The notes under the pieces are model-generated. The model worked only from the letters and a program-made list of their open reading frames with translations, had not been told where the DNA came from and did no database searches. Both the position numbers and the translations under genes were made by a program. A DNA stretch of 64,000 nucleotides from Mariniphaga sp. (GTDB lineage Bacteria > Bacteroidota > Bacteroidia > Bacteroidales > Prolixibacteraceae). This document shows positions 55,219-64,000 of the stretch, in pieces; position 1 is the first letter of the stretch, and every line of letters begins with the position of its first letter. The stretch spans positions 21,797 to 85,796 of the forward strand of contig JAGXGA010000067.1 of the NCBI GenBank assembly GCA_024636975.1. The letters are read 5' to 3'.

Positions 55219-58002
55219 TTAATACCCTAAATTTTCACCTTTTTCTACAGCCGGAATACCGTTATCCATCCAATCAGGCATAGGTTGTCCCTTCAGGTAA
55301 TGATTGAAAAACTGAAACATGCGTTTGCTTAAATCAACCCGGTTGGCCCAGCTTGAGGCTCTAAGGTTATGAGGTTCGTTGTTGTAGTTAAGTAACCAAA
55401 CCGGTTTATCGAGACGGCGCAAGGCAGCAAAAAATTCTATTCCCTGGGACCACGGAACGGCGCCATCGTTGTCGTTGTGCATCATCAGCAGTGGGGTATT
55501 TACCCTGGGTGCAGCAAATAGTGGTGAATTTTCGATGTACTGAAGCGGTTTTTCCCATAAGGAGCCGCCTATCCGGCTTTGCTGCCGTTCATATTGAAAC
55601 ATCCGTACCATACCTGTTTGCCAGCGTATGCCGCCGTAGGCACTTGTCATGTTGCTCACCGGTGCGCCTGCCATAGCAGCAGCAAACTTATCGGTTTGTG
55701 TAATCAGGTATGCCACCTGGTACCCGCCCCAACTATGCCCCTGCAGCCCCATACTGATCTCGTCGATATAAGGAAAGGTATTTACAAGGTATTGGGTTCC
55801 GCTTAAAACGGCATTGAAAGCACTCTGCCCGGGATACCCCTCACGATAGACAATATCGGGAACAAAAACAATGTACCCGTTGCTTGCGTAAAAAGTCTTA
55901 TTAATGATGGAACGGCTGGGGGCCGGATGCTGATGGTGGTAAAGTTTTTCGGAGTTGCGTTCATAAAAATAAACCACCATGGGATACTTTTTTGAAGGAT
56001 CTAAATTCTCTGGCAAATACAGAAGTCCTTTCAGCTTTTCTCCATTAAGGGAATTCCATTCTACCAGTTGTACCTTCGGCCAAACAAACTCAACCTGCTG
56101 AGGATTGGCATCTGAGATTTTTTCTGCCTTAGAGAAATTCAGATCACTGCTCCATAAATCAGGAAATTCCGCTACATCTTCGCGGGTCCAGATAAGCTTA
56201 TCGCTGTTTTTAGCCTTGCGCACTCCGCTGAAATGACTTTTATCCATAATAAGCAACCGGGGATCGGTAACCACATCGATCCGGGCACTAAAAAAACCAT
56301 CCGACATGGTCCGTTCATCAAAGGCAGTTAAAATTATATCTTCACCTGAAGGTATATGTTCCAGTTCAGAATCCAGCTCAAGGCAACGCAGGCGGGTTTG
56401 ATTTCTTCGTCCAAACGTATTGGTTATACAAACCGGAACGCGTTCACCGGAAGGGTCAATTCTCCAGATATCGTACCGGTCGTAAATAAAAACAAAGCGA
56501 TCATCTTCACTCCACCCGGCAATTCCGTAGGGTGAAGGATCGGTGGGCCTGTCTTCTTCTTCATCATAAAAAATTACCGGGAGTATTTGCGTAATCGGCA
56601 CAGCTTCCATCCGGTTTATATCGGTTGACCGGGCATAATATCCCCTGTCTGAACTATCGTACCACACCACGTATTTCCCATGAGGTGACATACGCACATA
56701 CGACTTATTATCTGCAATCTCCCTTTTAATGCCCGATGGCAAATCCACAAGGTAAAAATCACGGCTGTATTTGCCTGTCCAGCCTGTTTCCCTGATGTAA
56801 GGCGATTGATTGTATCCCAGGGCAACATCACCGTTACCTTCCAGAATTGTTGATACTTCCCTGATTGAAGGATCAGCAAGTTGTATGAATCGTTCAAGGT
56901 CAAGATGATAAACAGCGAGGTAGGTACGCTTTTTTTCTCTGGAAAGCTCCACAAGCTGCTGCGACTGTATCTTCTCGTCGTGCCAGCTCCATATATCCAA
57001 CTTTGGCTTCTCCTCATCAAGGAGCGAATCTTTAGGTTCAGGCCTAGGTGTAACAGTTGTTCCGAAAAATACCTTCGTTCCATCTTTTGAAAAATATAGA
57101 TTGCCATACTTTCCGGGAGACCACCCGATGGGCATGCCAGATGTATACTCATCCACTATTTTCTCAGGATCATTGTTTATTGTTCCTGCATACAACGAAT
57201 ATTTTTTCTCACTGATGGTATCTTCTGAAAAAAGAAAAGCACATTGCCTTCCCTGCTCGTCAGTAACCAGCTGTTCAATGCATCCTTTTTCAGTAAAAAC
57301 CCGGGTAGCCACCCCGGTAAAGGTATTGAAAACATGCACTGAGGAATACGTACCGGTTGAATCTTTAACCTGCCTGCGAAACCAAACCAATGCACCATTA
57401 TCAGAGTACTTCCATTCCGATACACCTGGAAAAATAACCGTATCGGCTGTTGCCACCTGAAACAATACCAGGTCATCATCTTTTACCTTCGTTTTATTCT
57501 GCTTTGGTGCTGTTGCCGAAGAATCTTTTACAACCGGCTGTGGCTCCATTGAAAATGCTATCCACCTTGCATTTTCATCAGGGATATTATAGGATTTTAT
57601 ACGCGGATACTTGTATATCCTCTCCTGATTGGAAAAAACAAATATGCCAAGGCTGTCTTTAGGCATATTCTCCCTTTTAACCTTTTTTAGTTTAGCTTTT
57701 CTAATGCGTTCTTCGGGGGGTTTAATATCAAAAACAATAAAATCATTTTCCGGTCCGAAGTTTATATTGCTTCCTCTTGGAATGGAATCAAAATCCATCT
57801 TACCGCGTTTAATAATCAACATTCCATCCCCCTTTTGGGGATTCTGTAAAAATGCAATTAATTGTCCGTCATTAGAAATAATGGTATTCGACAACGTGTT
57901 CCAGCGGTAAAAATCTTCAATTGCAAGCGGCTTTTTAACTGGTTGCTGAGCAGTTCCCTTCAGGCACAGACAGAAAAAAATCATCCATACAACACTTCTC
58001 AT
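55219..58002 (-). CDS. Exported prolyl oligopeptidase family (S9) peptidase
   Basis: A 927-residue protein with a signal peptide ending near residue 18 (LKGTAQ). A long beta-propeller-like region (about 25-640) precedes an alpha/beta-hydrolase domain. Catalytic residues: Ser in GLQGHSWGGYQVAYL near 770, Asp in MMHNDNDGAVPW near 853, and His in NYNNEPHNLR near 885. It probably cleaves oligopeptides in the periplasm. An exact promoter and an unusually strong purine-rich Shine-Dalgarno (GGAGGAGGAGAG) directly precede the ATG, so it is likely well expressed. Confidence 0.92.
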   Translation of the reverse strand: MRSVVWMIFFCLCLKGTAQQPVKKPLAIEDFYRWNTLSNTIISNDGQLIAFLQNPQKGDGMLIIKRGKMDFDSIPRGSNINFGPENDFIVFDIKPPEERIRKAKLKKVKRENMPKDSLGIFVFSNQERIYKYPRIKSYNIPDENARWIAFSMEPQPVVKDSSATAPKQNKTKVKDDDLVLFQVATADTVIFPGVSEWKYSDNGALVWFRRQVKDSTGTYSSVHVFNTFTGVATRVFTEKGCIEQLVTDEQGRQCAFLFSEDTISEKKYSLYAGTINNDPEKIVDEYTSGMPIGWSPGKYGNLYFSKDGTKVFFGTTVTPRPEPKDSLLDEEKPKLDIWSWHDEKIQSQQLVELSREKKRTYLAVYHLDLERFIQLADPSIREVSTILEGNGDVALGYNQSPYIRETGWTGKYSRDFYLVDLPSGIKREIADNKSYVRMSPHGKYVVWYDSSDRGYYARSTDINRMEAVPITQILPVIFYDEEEDRPTDPSPYGIAGWSEDDRFVFIYDRYDIWRIDPSGERVPVCITNTFGRRNQTRLRCLELDSELEHIPSGEDIILTAFDERTMSDGFFSARIDVVTDPRLLIMDKSHFSGVRKAKNSDKLIWTREDVAEFPDLWSSDLNFSKAEKISDANPQQVEFVWPKVQLVEWNSLNGEKLKGLLYLPENLDPSKKYPMVVYFYERNSEKLYHHQHPAPSRSIINKTFYASNGYIVFVPDIVYREGYPGQSAFNAVLSGTQYLVNTFPYIDEISMGLQGHSWGGYQVAYLITQTDKFAAAMAGAPVSNMTSAYGGIRWQTGMVRMFQYERQQSRIGGSLWEKPLQYIENSPLFAAPRVNTPLLMMHNDNDGAVPWSQGIEFFAALRRLDKPVWLLNYNNEPHNLRASSWANRVDLSKRMFQFFNHYLKGQPMPDWMDNGIPAVEKGENLGY

Positions 58003-58036
58003 CTCTCCTCCTCCACATGGTTTCTGGTAAATATTT

Positions 58037-58066
58037 CAAAGATAAACGATTTTAAAATTTATACAA
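58037..58066 (-). promoter_or_regulatory. Consensus promoter of the S9 peptidase gene
   Basis: On the minus strand TTG (58066-58064) and TATCTTTG (58044-58037) are separated by 19 bp, an exact Bacteroidota -33/-7 pair. Transcription would start near 58030, leaving a leader of about 28 nt with a strong Shine-Dalgarno. Confidence 0.8.
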
Positions 58067-58098
58067 CTTTTTAACCGTCTATTTACTGATTTTTCATC

Positions 58099-58791
58099 TT
58101 ACAGGCCGGCATTAAACAGTTGATGAAATTCATCAGGAACTGACGAAGTAAAAACCTCCTGTTTTTTAGTTACGGGGTGCGAGAATTGGATTGAAGAAGC
58201 ATGAAGCAATAACCTGTTTAACCCCGTTTTTTCTGTAATGATTTTATTCAGTGTAAAATCGCCGTGATGGGTATCACCAACAATATCGAACCTGTTCTTT
58301 GCAAAATGCTGACGAATCTGGTGCCATCGCCCGGTTTCGGGCATTATCTCCACAAGGCTGATCTTAATTGCTGTTTTTTCTTTATAGGAGATACCAGTTT
58401 CCACACATTGTAAGGTTTTAAAATGCGTGACGGCCGGTTTTTTAAATTTAGTCTTCTTTTTTACAAGCACCTTATCGCTAAAAGTACCTTCTCCGGGATT
58501 TCCATGAACAACAGCAGTGTATTTTTTCTGAACCTCCTTTCGTTCGAACTGCAACGTAAGCTCCTTTGCCATTTCAGGAGAAAAGGCCAGGACCATAACC
58601 CCTGAAGTTTTGGAATCGAGCCGGTGGACATTGTATATCCACTTCCCGGTAATTTCTCCCAGCAGTTTGGTAAGGTATGGGGCATCATGGGGCATAAAAT
58701 CGTTCTTATGCACCGCCAGCCCGGCCGGCTTTTCAACAACAATCAGCTGTTCATCCTGGTAAAGAATGGGAATATGAAATGTATTTTCCAT
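58099..58791 (-). CDS. RluA family RNA pseudouridine synthase
   Basis: A 230-residue pseudouridine synthase with the family active-site motif NVHRLDSKTSGVMV, catalytic Asp59. It also has VVEKPAGLAVHKND near residue 18, the YTAVVHG strand and a GRWHQIRQHFA motif near 157. No S4 domain is present, as in the TruC-like branch, so the target may be a tRNA or rRNA uridine that cannot be named. It is divergent from the transglutaminase operon, with its start about 65 bp from that ATG. Confidence 0.9.
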   Translation of the reverse strand: MENTFHIPILYQDEQLIVVEKPAGLAVHKNDFMPHDAPYLTKLLGEITGKWIYNVHRLDSKTSGVMVLAFSPEMAKELTLQFERKEVQKKYTAVVHGNPGEGTFSDKVLVKKKTKFKKPAVTHFKTLQCVETGISYKEKTAIKISLVEIMPETGRWHQIRQHFAKNRFDIVGDTHHGDFTLNKIITEKTGLNRLLLHASSIQFSHPVTKKQEVFTSSVPDEFHQLFNAGL

Positions 58792-58827
58792 GTTAAAAAT
58801 CGAAGTTTAATGTCTCATAATGTTTTC

Positions 58828-58835
58828 TATCTTTG
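58828..58835 (+). promoter_or_regulatory. -7 promoter box of the murein-peptide operon
   Basis: TATCTTTG exactly matches TAnnTTTG, 21 bp before the ATG at 58857. It also excludes the TTG at 58833 as a start codon. A good -33 TTG is not evident. Confidence 0.55.
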
Positions 58836-58856
58836 TTTAGCTGCATAAAAATTAAG

Positions 58857-60308
58857 ATGAATCAAAGGTTAAAAAATATTACCATACTGATGCTTACATG
58901 CTGTTTTTTTTATTCCTGCAGCACATCTGAAAGTCACTATCAGCAAATATTCAGTTCGTATGAAGCCGGAAGGTTCAGTGAGGCCCGTCAGGAAATCGAT
59001 CAGCTAACAGCAGCCAATCCACAAGCGAAGGTTGCTGAAGAACTGGAAATTTTACGTTACCGGATGGACCGCATTGAACTTGATTTCTCAAAAACAGAAG
59101 CAGAAATCAAAAAAGAATTGCTGGTTTACTTTGACGATTTAACAGCAACGCAGATGAACGAATGGGAAAGCTCAGGCAAGCTGGAGATGCGTATGATCGA
59201 CGGTACCAAAAGGTATTTCCGGAATGCGGTTCCCAACCTGTTCAGGGTTGATTCGATGGCAGGAATCGTTAAAATAAAAAAAGACGGAATTTACAATGAT
59301 CCACTCGATGCATTTTGCCTGGATAACACTACCTCCTTAGTAAAGAATTTTCAACAAGGACTTCCTCCGGAAGAGATGAGACTAAGGTTCCGGATCGAAT
59401 ATATCATTACACTTCAACCCGATGCTGTGCCTGCCAATGAACAGATCAGGTGCTGGATGCCGTTTCCACAAGAATCGCTGCCCCGCCAAAGTAATGTAAA
59501 ACTGCTTTCAGTTAATTCCGGTGAATATCAGGTTGCAGATAATTCATCACTTCAGAGAAGCCTATACATGGAGAAAGTATCCGTTGCAGGCGAGCCAACC
59601 GTATTTAGTTTCTCAGCCGAATTTGAAACCCTACCACAATGGATTCCCATAGCTCCGGAAATGGTAAAACCCTTCGACACCTCCGCGGAACTGTACCAGC
59701 AATATACAGCGGAACGACCACCCCACCTCATCTTTTCAGAAGAAATTAAGAGCCTTGCCAGGGAGATTACCCGCGATTTAACTAATCCAGTTGACAAAGT
59801 AAAAGCAATATACTACTGGATCGATCAGAACATCCCCTGGGCATCGGCGCTGGAATATTCTACATTTGAATGCATTCCGCAGTATGTCCTGGAAAATAAA
59901 AAAGGCGATTGTGGCATGCAAACCCTTTTATTCCTGTCGCTGGCCCGTTACAGCGGCATTCCGTGCAAATGGCAAAGCGGTTGGATGCTTCACCCAGGGG
60001 AGGTGAACCTTCACGACTGGTGTGAGGTTTACTACGAAGGAATTGGCTGGGTGCCTCTAGACCAGTCGTTCGGACTGCAGGAATCAGAGGTTACGGAAAT
60101 CAAAGATTTTTATATTTCAGGATTGGATAACTACAGGTTGATAGTAAACGATGATTTCAGCCGGGAGTTTAATCCCCCGAAGAAATATTACAGAAGCGAG
60201 CCCATGGATTTTCAGAGAGGTGAGCTGGAATGGAGAGGCGGCAATCTCTATTTCGATAAGTGGAGCTACAACATGAACGTAACACGTATAAAAGAAACAT
60301 CGCTATGA
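58857..60308 (+). CDS. Transglutaminase-like lipoprotein
   Basis: A 483-residue protein with a lipoprotein leader (TCCFFYSC, lipid Cys21). The transglutaminase-like cysteine peptidase core lies at about 315-430: Cys in KKGDCGMQTLLFLSLAR, His in LHDWCEVYYEG and Asp in WVPLDQSFG complete the triad. The N-terminal part (about 40-290) is not recognised. It is the first gene of a three-gene operon; its stop overlaps the next ATG by 4 bp. With an NlpC/P60 enzyme and a dipeptide epimerase downstream, cleavage of murein-derived peptides is the likely role. Confidence 0.85.
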   Translation: MNQRLKNITILMLTCCFFYSCSTSESHYQQIFSSYEAGRFSEARQEIDQLTAANPQAKVAEELEILRYRMDRIELDFSKTEAEIKKELLVYFDDLTATQMNEWESSGKLEMRMIDGTKRYFRNAVPNLFRVDSMAGIVKIKKDGIYNDPLDAFCLDNTTSLVKNFQQGLPPEEMRLRFRIEYIITLQPDAVPANEQIRCWMPFPQESLPRQSNVKLLSVNSGEYQVADNSSLQRSLYMEKVSVAGEPTVFSFSAEFETLPQWIPIAPEMVKPFDTSAELYQQYTAERPPHLIFSEEIKSLAREITRDLTNPVDKVKAIYYWIDQNIPWASALEYSTFECIPQYVLENKKGDCGMQTLLFLSLARYSGIPCKWQSGWMLHPGEVNLHDWCEVYYEGIGWVPLDQSFGLQESEVTEIKDFYISGLDNYRLIVNDDFSREFNPPKKYYRSEPMDFQRGELEWRGGNLYFDKWSYNMNVTRIKETSL

Positions 60309-61468
60309 AAATAACAGGAGCACTGCTGATTTTGATGATTGTTGTTTCGTGTGGAGTGAACGACCGCAGGAAGGCAGAAGAAATAATTAACCGATTTGAG
60401 CAGAACAGCATCCACGACAAACGCGAAACAGTTTTCAATGCAGAGGCATCGTTCATGAAAGGACAGGTTGTGTTGAAAGGAGAAACCGACAACCCGGAGC
60501 TTATAGAGCAGCTTATCGACAGCCTGCAACCAATGAAAGTTCAGAATGAAATAACCCTCCTGCCCGATTCATCGGTCGGAGATAAACCTTTTGCCCTGGT
60601 CACGCTATCAGCGGCCAATCTCAGGGCTGAGCCACGTCATTCATCGGAACTGGTTACACAGGCCCTGTTGGGCACACCAGTAGAAGTCCTGAAAAAACAA
60701 GACAACTGGTACCTGGTACAAACTCCCGATCGATACATCTCATGGGTAGATGGATCCGGTATTTTCCCCGTTACGGAACAGGAACTGAACAACTGGCAAC
60801 AATCCGACAAGATGATTTTTACAGGATCCTTTGCCCAAATATTTGAAACCTGGCAAATGGAACAACCGGTGGGAGATGTTACAATGGGTGGCATTCTGAT
60901 GCTGCAGGAAAGAAGATGGAACTATTTAAAATTCGCTTTTCCCGATGGACGGGAAGGTTATACACCCATCGGAAACTGGGTACATTACCTGGAATTCATT
61001 GAAAAAGCCGGTCCTGACTCCACTTCGGTTGTGGAGGGGGCCCAAAACCTGAAAGGAAGGCCGTATCTGTGGGGCGGGACTTCTTCTGTGGCAATGGATT
61101 GCAGTGGATTTACCAAAATGGTTTATTTTATGAATGGGGTTATTCTTGCACGCGATGCCTCATTGCAGGCAAGGCACGGGGAGGCAATTGATCCGGGAAA
61201 TGATTACGTGAATCTTCAACCAGGCGACCTCCTGTTTTTCGGACAGGAAAAGGATGAAAACCAACCAGAAAAAATAACACACGTTGCCATTTCACTGGGG
61301 AATACAGAGTACATTCACGCCGCAGGAATGGTAGAGCAAAACAGCTTCAACCCGGAAAGTGAATTGTTTTCTGAATATCGTAAAAACACTTTTATCAGGG
61401 CACGAAGAATTGTTGGATCGGAAGGTAAAGAGGGCATCCGGTGGATTAAAGAACATACCTGGTATTGA
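60305..61468 (+). CDS. NlpC/P60 family lipoprotein endopeptidase, YkfC-like
   Basis: A 387-residue protein with a lipoprotein leader (LMIVVSC, lipid Cys16). Two SH3-like regions follow: about 95-155 (VTLSAANLRAEPRHSSELV) and about 165-230. The C-terminal C40 domain has Cys266 in AMDCSGF, His326 in ITHVAIS and His338 in YIHAAG. YkfC-type enzymes cut gamma-D-Glu to diamino acid bonds in L-Ala-gamma-D-Glu-diaminopimelate peptides. Start placed at the ATG overlapping the previous stop (ATGA). The epimerase gene follows, mirroring ykfB-ykfC neighbours of Bacillus. Confidence 0.92.
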   Translation: MKITGALLILMIVVSCGVNDRRKAEEIINRFEQNSIHDKRETVFNAEASFMKGQVVLKGETDNPELIEQLIDSLQPMKVQNEITLLPDSSVGDKPFALVTLSAANLRAEPRHSSELVTQALLGTPVEVLKKQDNWYLVQTPDRYISWVDGSGIFPVTEQELNNWQQSDKMIFTGSFAQIFETWQMEQPVGDVTMGGILMLQERRWNYLKFAFPDGREGYTPIGNWVHYLEFIEKAGPDSTSVVEGAQNLKGRPYLWGGTSSVAMDCSGFTKMVYFMNGVILARDASLQARHGEAIDPGNDYVNLQPGDLLFFGQEKDENQPEKITHVAISLGNTEYIHAAGMVEQNSFNPESELFSEYRKNTFIRARRIVGSEGKEGIRWIKEHTWY

Positions 61469-61494
61469 ATTAATAAAGTTGAAAACTCAACGAA

Positions 61495-62622
61495 ATGGGA
61501 ACAGGAAGAAGGAATTTTATAAAGAACACAACGCTTTATACAATAGGTAGTTTGATGCTGCCACGATTAACTTATTCGAATATGAAAGGAACATTACCCA
61601 AACAAGGTCTAAAGCTTACATTTGAACCCTATGACCTGCAACTGAAACATGTTTTTACCCTTGCCAACAGCTCGCGCACTACAACCCCTGTAATGCTCAC
61701 CAGGATTGAGTTCAACAACATTATTGGTTACGGTGAGGCCTCCATGCCACCTTACCTGGGCGAATCACAAAAAACCGCTGCCCGGTTTCTGCAAACGCTA
61801 AACCTAAACCAGTTTACCGATCCGTTTCGCATGGATGAAATACTGGAGTATGTTGAAGAAGCCGCTCCCGGCAATACAGCCGCAAAGGCAGCAGTTGACA
61901 TTGCCCTGCATGATCTGACAGGGAAAATTATGCAGCAGCCCTGGTACAAAATATGGGGTTTTTCTCCTGAAAATACACCCCATACATCATTCACAATCGG
62001 AATCGATCAGCCTGATGTGGTCAGGCAAAAAGTGGATGAAGCTGCTCCCTATAAAATTCTGAAAGTAAAACTAGGCGGTCCAAACGACCGGGAAATGATT
62101 GAAACCATCCGTTCGGTGACCGATAAACCGTTGTGCGTTGATGTAAACCAGGGATGGAAGAATAAGGAAGAAGCGCTTGAAATGGCGCACTGGCTAATAG
62201 AGAAAGGGGTTGAATTTGTGGAACAGCCAATGCCAAAAGGCAATATCGACGATCATGCATGGCTCTCTGAACATTCACCACTGCCCATTATAGGCGACGA
62301 AGCCATTCAGCGGCTGACGGACGTACAGGAGGCTGCAGGTGTATATTCAGGCATAAACATTAAGCTGATGAAATGTACAGGCATGCGCGAGGCCCATAAA
62401 ATGATTACCCTTGCCCATGCATTGGGATTGAAAGTGATGATTGGCTGCATGACTGAAACTTCATGCGCCATATCGGCCGCGGCTCAGTTGTCACCCAAAG
62501 CCGAATGGGCCGACCTCGACGGCAACCTGCTCATATCAAACGACCCGTATAAAGGGGTTACTGTTGAAGACGGGAAAATAACCCTTATCGATAAACCGGG
62601 GATTGGTATCTCCAAAATCTAA
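61495..62622 (+). CDS. Dipeptide epimerase (L-Ala-D/L-Glu type) with Tat-like leader
   Basis: A 375-residue enolase-superfamily enzyme of the muconate-lactonizing subgroup. Active-site residues are Lys190 and Lys192 in KILKVKLGG, metal ligands Asp216 (VDVNQGW), Glu243 (VEQPMPKGN) and Asp268 (GDEAIQ), and Lys290 in INIKLMKCTG. This is the dipeptide epimerase pattern: L-Ala-D-Glu to L-Ala-L-Glu. The first 30 residues (GRRNFIKNTTLYTIGSLMLP) look like a twin-arginine signal, so it may act outside the cytoplasm, unlike the Escherichia and Bacillus enzymes. It fits with the two lipoprotein peptidases in the same operon. Confidence 0.9.
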   Translation: MGTGRRNFIKNTTLYTIGSLMLPRLTYSNMKGTLPKQGLKLTFEPYDLQLKHVFTLANSSRTTTPVMLTRIEFNNIIGYGEASMPPYLGESQKTAARFLQTLNLNQFTDPFRMDEILEYVEEAAPGNTAAKAAVDIALHDLTGKIMQQPWYKIWGFSPENTPHTSFTIGIDQPDVVRQKVDEAAPYKILKVKLGGPNDREMIETIRSVTDKPLCVDVNQGWKNKEEALEMAHWLIEKGVEFVEQPMPKGNIDDHAWLSEHSPLPIIGDEAIQRLTDVQEAAGVYSGINIKLMKCTGMREAHKMITLAHALGLKVMIGCMTETSCAISAAAQLSPKAEWADLDGNLLISNDPYKGVTVEDGKITLIDKPGIGISKI

Positions 62623-62739
62623 GGAAAAATCATATAATGGAATTAAGTCTTTGCATACCAGAAGGCATGCAGGTGATCAATTTATGCCCTGACGGAAAGA
62701 AATGCCCTTTAGATTGCAGTGACATGGTCAATATCAAAT

Positions 62740-62849
62740 TCAATGTAAACTCAGTGTAAACTCAAACTTAACTCAGTGTAAATTCAATTAAAATTGAATT
62801 TACACTGAGTTAATACTGAATTAATATTGAGTTTACATTGAGTTTAGTC
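62740..62849. repeat. Palindromic 11-bp-unit array, copy 3
   Basis: Five TCAatgTAAAC-type units (62740-62794) face five inverse units (62795-62849) around TCAATT-AA-AATTGA. It lies in the 62623-63066 spacer, between the epimerase gene and msrB. Nothing else is supported there except the msrB promoter. Confidence 0.9.
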
Positions 62850-63023
62850 AGGCGAAGGTATAGTTTTAGTATTCGATTGAACACATTTTTAATTGACAGT
62901 AAAGTTCCGTCCGACAAAGTTCTTTTACGATAGTCGTAGCTGATGGATTGTCCCCCTTAAAGCACGGAATGAAATTTGCTGATGGTAAATCAAATAAATA
63001 TAACCGGGAAAATAAGTGGGGTA

Positions 63024-63031
63024 TAAATTTG
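63024..63031 (+). promoter_or_regulatory. Probable -7 box of msrB
   Basis: TAAATTTG fits TAnnTTTG and lies 36 bp before the ATG at 63067. It supports that start over the in-frame start at 63016. Confidence 0.45.
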
Positions 63032-63066
63032 AACCAATATCTGTCCCCGGTTGTCATAAGTGTGAT

Positions 63067-63594
63067 ATGAAAACAAGTTTAATGATAATATTAATTGCTT
63101 TAACATTTTCGGCGTGTGCACAAACCGATGGGAATGTTAAAAGACAGGCAGAAGCAACAGTCAATGCAGAGATGGAAATACAGTCAGAGAAACCCGAAGC
63201 AAAACAGGAAAAGGAGGATGAAATGAATAAGGGATACAAGCCTTTAACGGAATTTGAAGAATATGTAATTGTAAATAAAGGGACTGAACGTCCGTATACA
63301 GGAAAATTCAACGGCCATAAAGAAAAGGGTACGTATGTATGCAAGCGTTGCGAGGCCCCCCTTTACAAGTCGTCCGACAAGTTTGAATCGAACTGCGGAT
63401 GGCCCAGTTTTGATGATGAAATAGAGGGAGCCGTCACCCGGACTACCGATGCCGACGGAAGGCGCACCGAGATCACCTGCAGTAATTGCGGCGGTCACCT
63501 GGGTCATGTTTTCCTTGGAGAACGGTTCACAGCAAAAAATACGCGGCATTGTGTAAATTCCATATCGCTCGATTTTGTGCCTGAGGGGGAGTGA
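63067..63594 (+). CDS. msrB: Peptide-methionine (R)-S-oxide reductase, lipoprotein
   Basis: A 175-residue protein with a lipoprotein leader (IALTFSAC, lipid Cys17) and a charged linker at about 22-53. The MsrB domain has zinc cysteines Cys92/Cys95 (VCKRCEAP) and Cys138/Cys141 ([13 protein letters not shown]) and catalytic Cys162 in RHCVNSISL. It repairs R-methionine sulfoxide in envelope proteins. The frame is open to 63016, but ATG at 63067 gives the lipoprotein leader and follows a promoter box. It is a single gene, with no msrA next to it in the window. Confidence 0.93.
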   Translation: MKTSLMIILIALTFSACAQTDGNVKRQAEATVNAEMEIQSEKPEAKQEKEDEMNKGYKPLTEFEEYVIVNKGTERPYTGKFNGHKEKGTYVCKRCEAPLYKSSDKFESNCGWPSFDDEIEGAVTRTTDADGRRTEITCSNCGGHLGHVFLGERFTAKNTRHCVNSISLDFVPEGE

Positions 63595-63644
63595 GACGAA
63601 GGCGAAGGCAGAGGCGAAGGAGGGAAATTTGGTACCTGCATTAG

Positions 63645-63706
63645 GCAGTAGGCAATGATAAGTAATAGAGAAGTGAACAGTGAAAAGTAAACGGTGAACA
63701 GTTCAT
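63645..63706. repeat. Dispersed spacer repeat, GTGAACAGT type, copy 2
   Basis: GCAGTAGGCAATGA (63645-63658; 13 of 14 bases as at 29362) is followed by AGTGAACAGTGAAAAGTAAACGGTGAAC-like words. A GAAGGC-rich run precedes it at 63597-63622. No gene is seen in 63595-64000. Confidence 0.65.
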
Positions 63707-63819
63707 CATTTATTAAACGGGAAATATTATATAAAAAATAACATTAGGATGTTGGCCGCCATAGCAAACTGTAAAGACAGGCATTTTGTGCAGGAGGCAT
63801 GTTATAAAATTCTCTTGCA

Positions 63820-63848
63820 GGCTGAAAGCCTAATTTAATTCAGCCCGG
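63820..63848. repeat. REP-like element, copy B (partial)
   Basis: These 29 bases match the inverse of 55019-55047 at 26 positions, including GGCTGAAAGCC and TTAATTCAGCCCGG. The second hairpin is degraded here (GGTGGCAGCGCCCC). Confidence 0.7.
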
Positions 63849-64000
63849 TGGCAGCGCCCCATAGCCGTCAGGATTATTCTTGTAAAATATTGACTGTCAG
63901 TGATAAATGTACACATGATTCTTTTTTTGCCCCATCTCGCATTGAAATGGGGCTTGAATTTTGTATTTTCACCATATCAAGGAACTTTTAAATTTTACAA

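Noticed and set aside
56616..57152. 178-residue frame overlapping the S9 peptidase
   Set aside because: It is an out-of-frame shadow on the same strand of a gene with clear family motifs.
62637..62759. 40-residue frame with five cysteines (MELSLCIPEGM...) after the epimerase gene
   Set aside because: It ends inside the palindromic repeat and has no ribosome site or known relative; noted only because of the CPDGKKCPLDC pattern.

Overview
The window looks like a chromosome segment of a Bacteroidota bacterium, probably a Bacteroidales/Marinilabiliales-type marine or gut-like heterotroph; the genus is not resolved. The evidence is a type IX secretion (PorP/SprF) operon with a CHU_C/type B sorting domain, Bacteroidota-only families (DUF4251, DUF4252), lipoproteins with short leaders, few Shine-Dalgarno sequences, and promoters of the Bacteroidota form (-33 TTG, -7 TAnnTTTG). 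Base composition is moderately AT-rich throughout. No rRNA, tRNA, CRISPR array or intact insertion sequence was seen.

Layout. 1-12.6 kb: housekeeping metabolism (exported EEP-family phosphatase/nuclease, AGCS amino acid symporter, serA, transketolase, class IV aminotransferase, endonuclease IV, DUF4251 protein, fused alpha/beta E1 of a 2-oxoacid dehydrogenase, sugar MFS porter). 12.6-20.4 kb, minus strand: surface operon of a 1673-residue repeat adhesin, PorP/SprF and OmpA/PD40. 20.7-23.3 kb: an oxidoreductase gene interrupted by an in-frame TAG, then a DUF3179 lipoprotein. 23.5-35.1 kb, plus strand: a sugar-acid cluster of LacI regulator, UxuB-like SDR, Gfo/Idh/MocA oxidoreductase, UxuA, KDG kinase, LarA-family protein, second Gfo/Idh/MocA, PdxB-like dehydrogenase and Gnd. 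The core converts mannonate to KDG to KDPG, and the LarA homologue is a candidate 2-epimerase feeding it.

35.2-36.8 kb is a small scar of mobile or accessory DNA: a Fic protein, an antitoxin whose overlapping RelE-like toxin is cut to 27 codons, and a decayed tyrosine recombinase. 36.8-41.3 kb: tricorn-like S41 protease and a membrane protein/winged-helix regulator pair with a palindromic operator on its promoter. 41.7-49.5 kb, minus strand: a complete GlgE-pathway operon (glgE, treS-maltokinase fusion, glgB, NUDIX) turning trehalose into branched alpha-glucan. 50-54.3 kb: a decayed histidine kinase tail before an orphan receiver protein, an ATP-cone/PD-(D/E)XK nuclease and a PIF1-like helicase. 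54.3-58.8 kb: DUF4252 lipoprotein, S9 peptidase, RluA-type pseudouridine synthase. 58.8-62.6 kb: a coupled operon (transglutaminase-like lipoprotein, NlpC/P60 lipoprotein, dipeptide epimerase with Tat-like leader) that fits breakdown of murein peptides outside the cytoplasm. The last gene is a lipoprotein MsrB.

The most unusual structure is a family of three large intergenic palindromes (near 85-183, 41.50-41.61 kb and 62.74-62.85 kb). Each is built from 11-bp units of the form TCAatgTAAAC, reading one way in the left arm and the inverse way in the right arm. Two further dispersed repeat families also occur: a REP-like hairpin element and a GTGAACAGT-rich spacer repeat.
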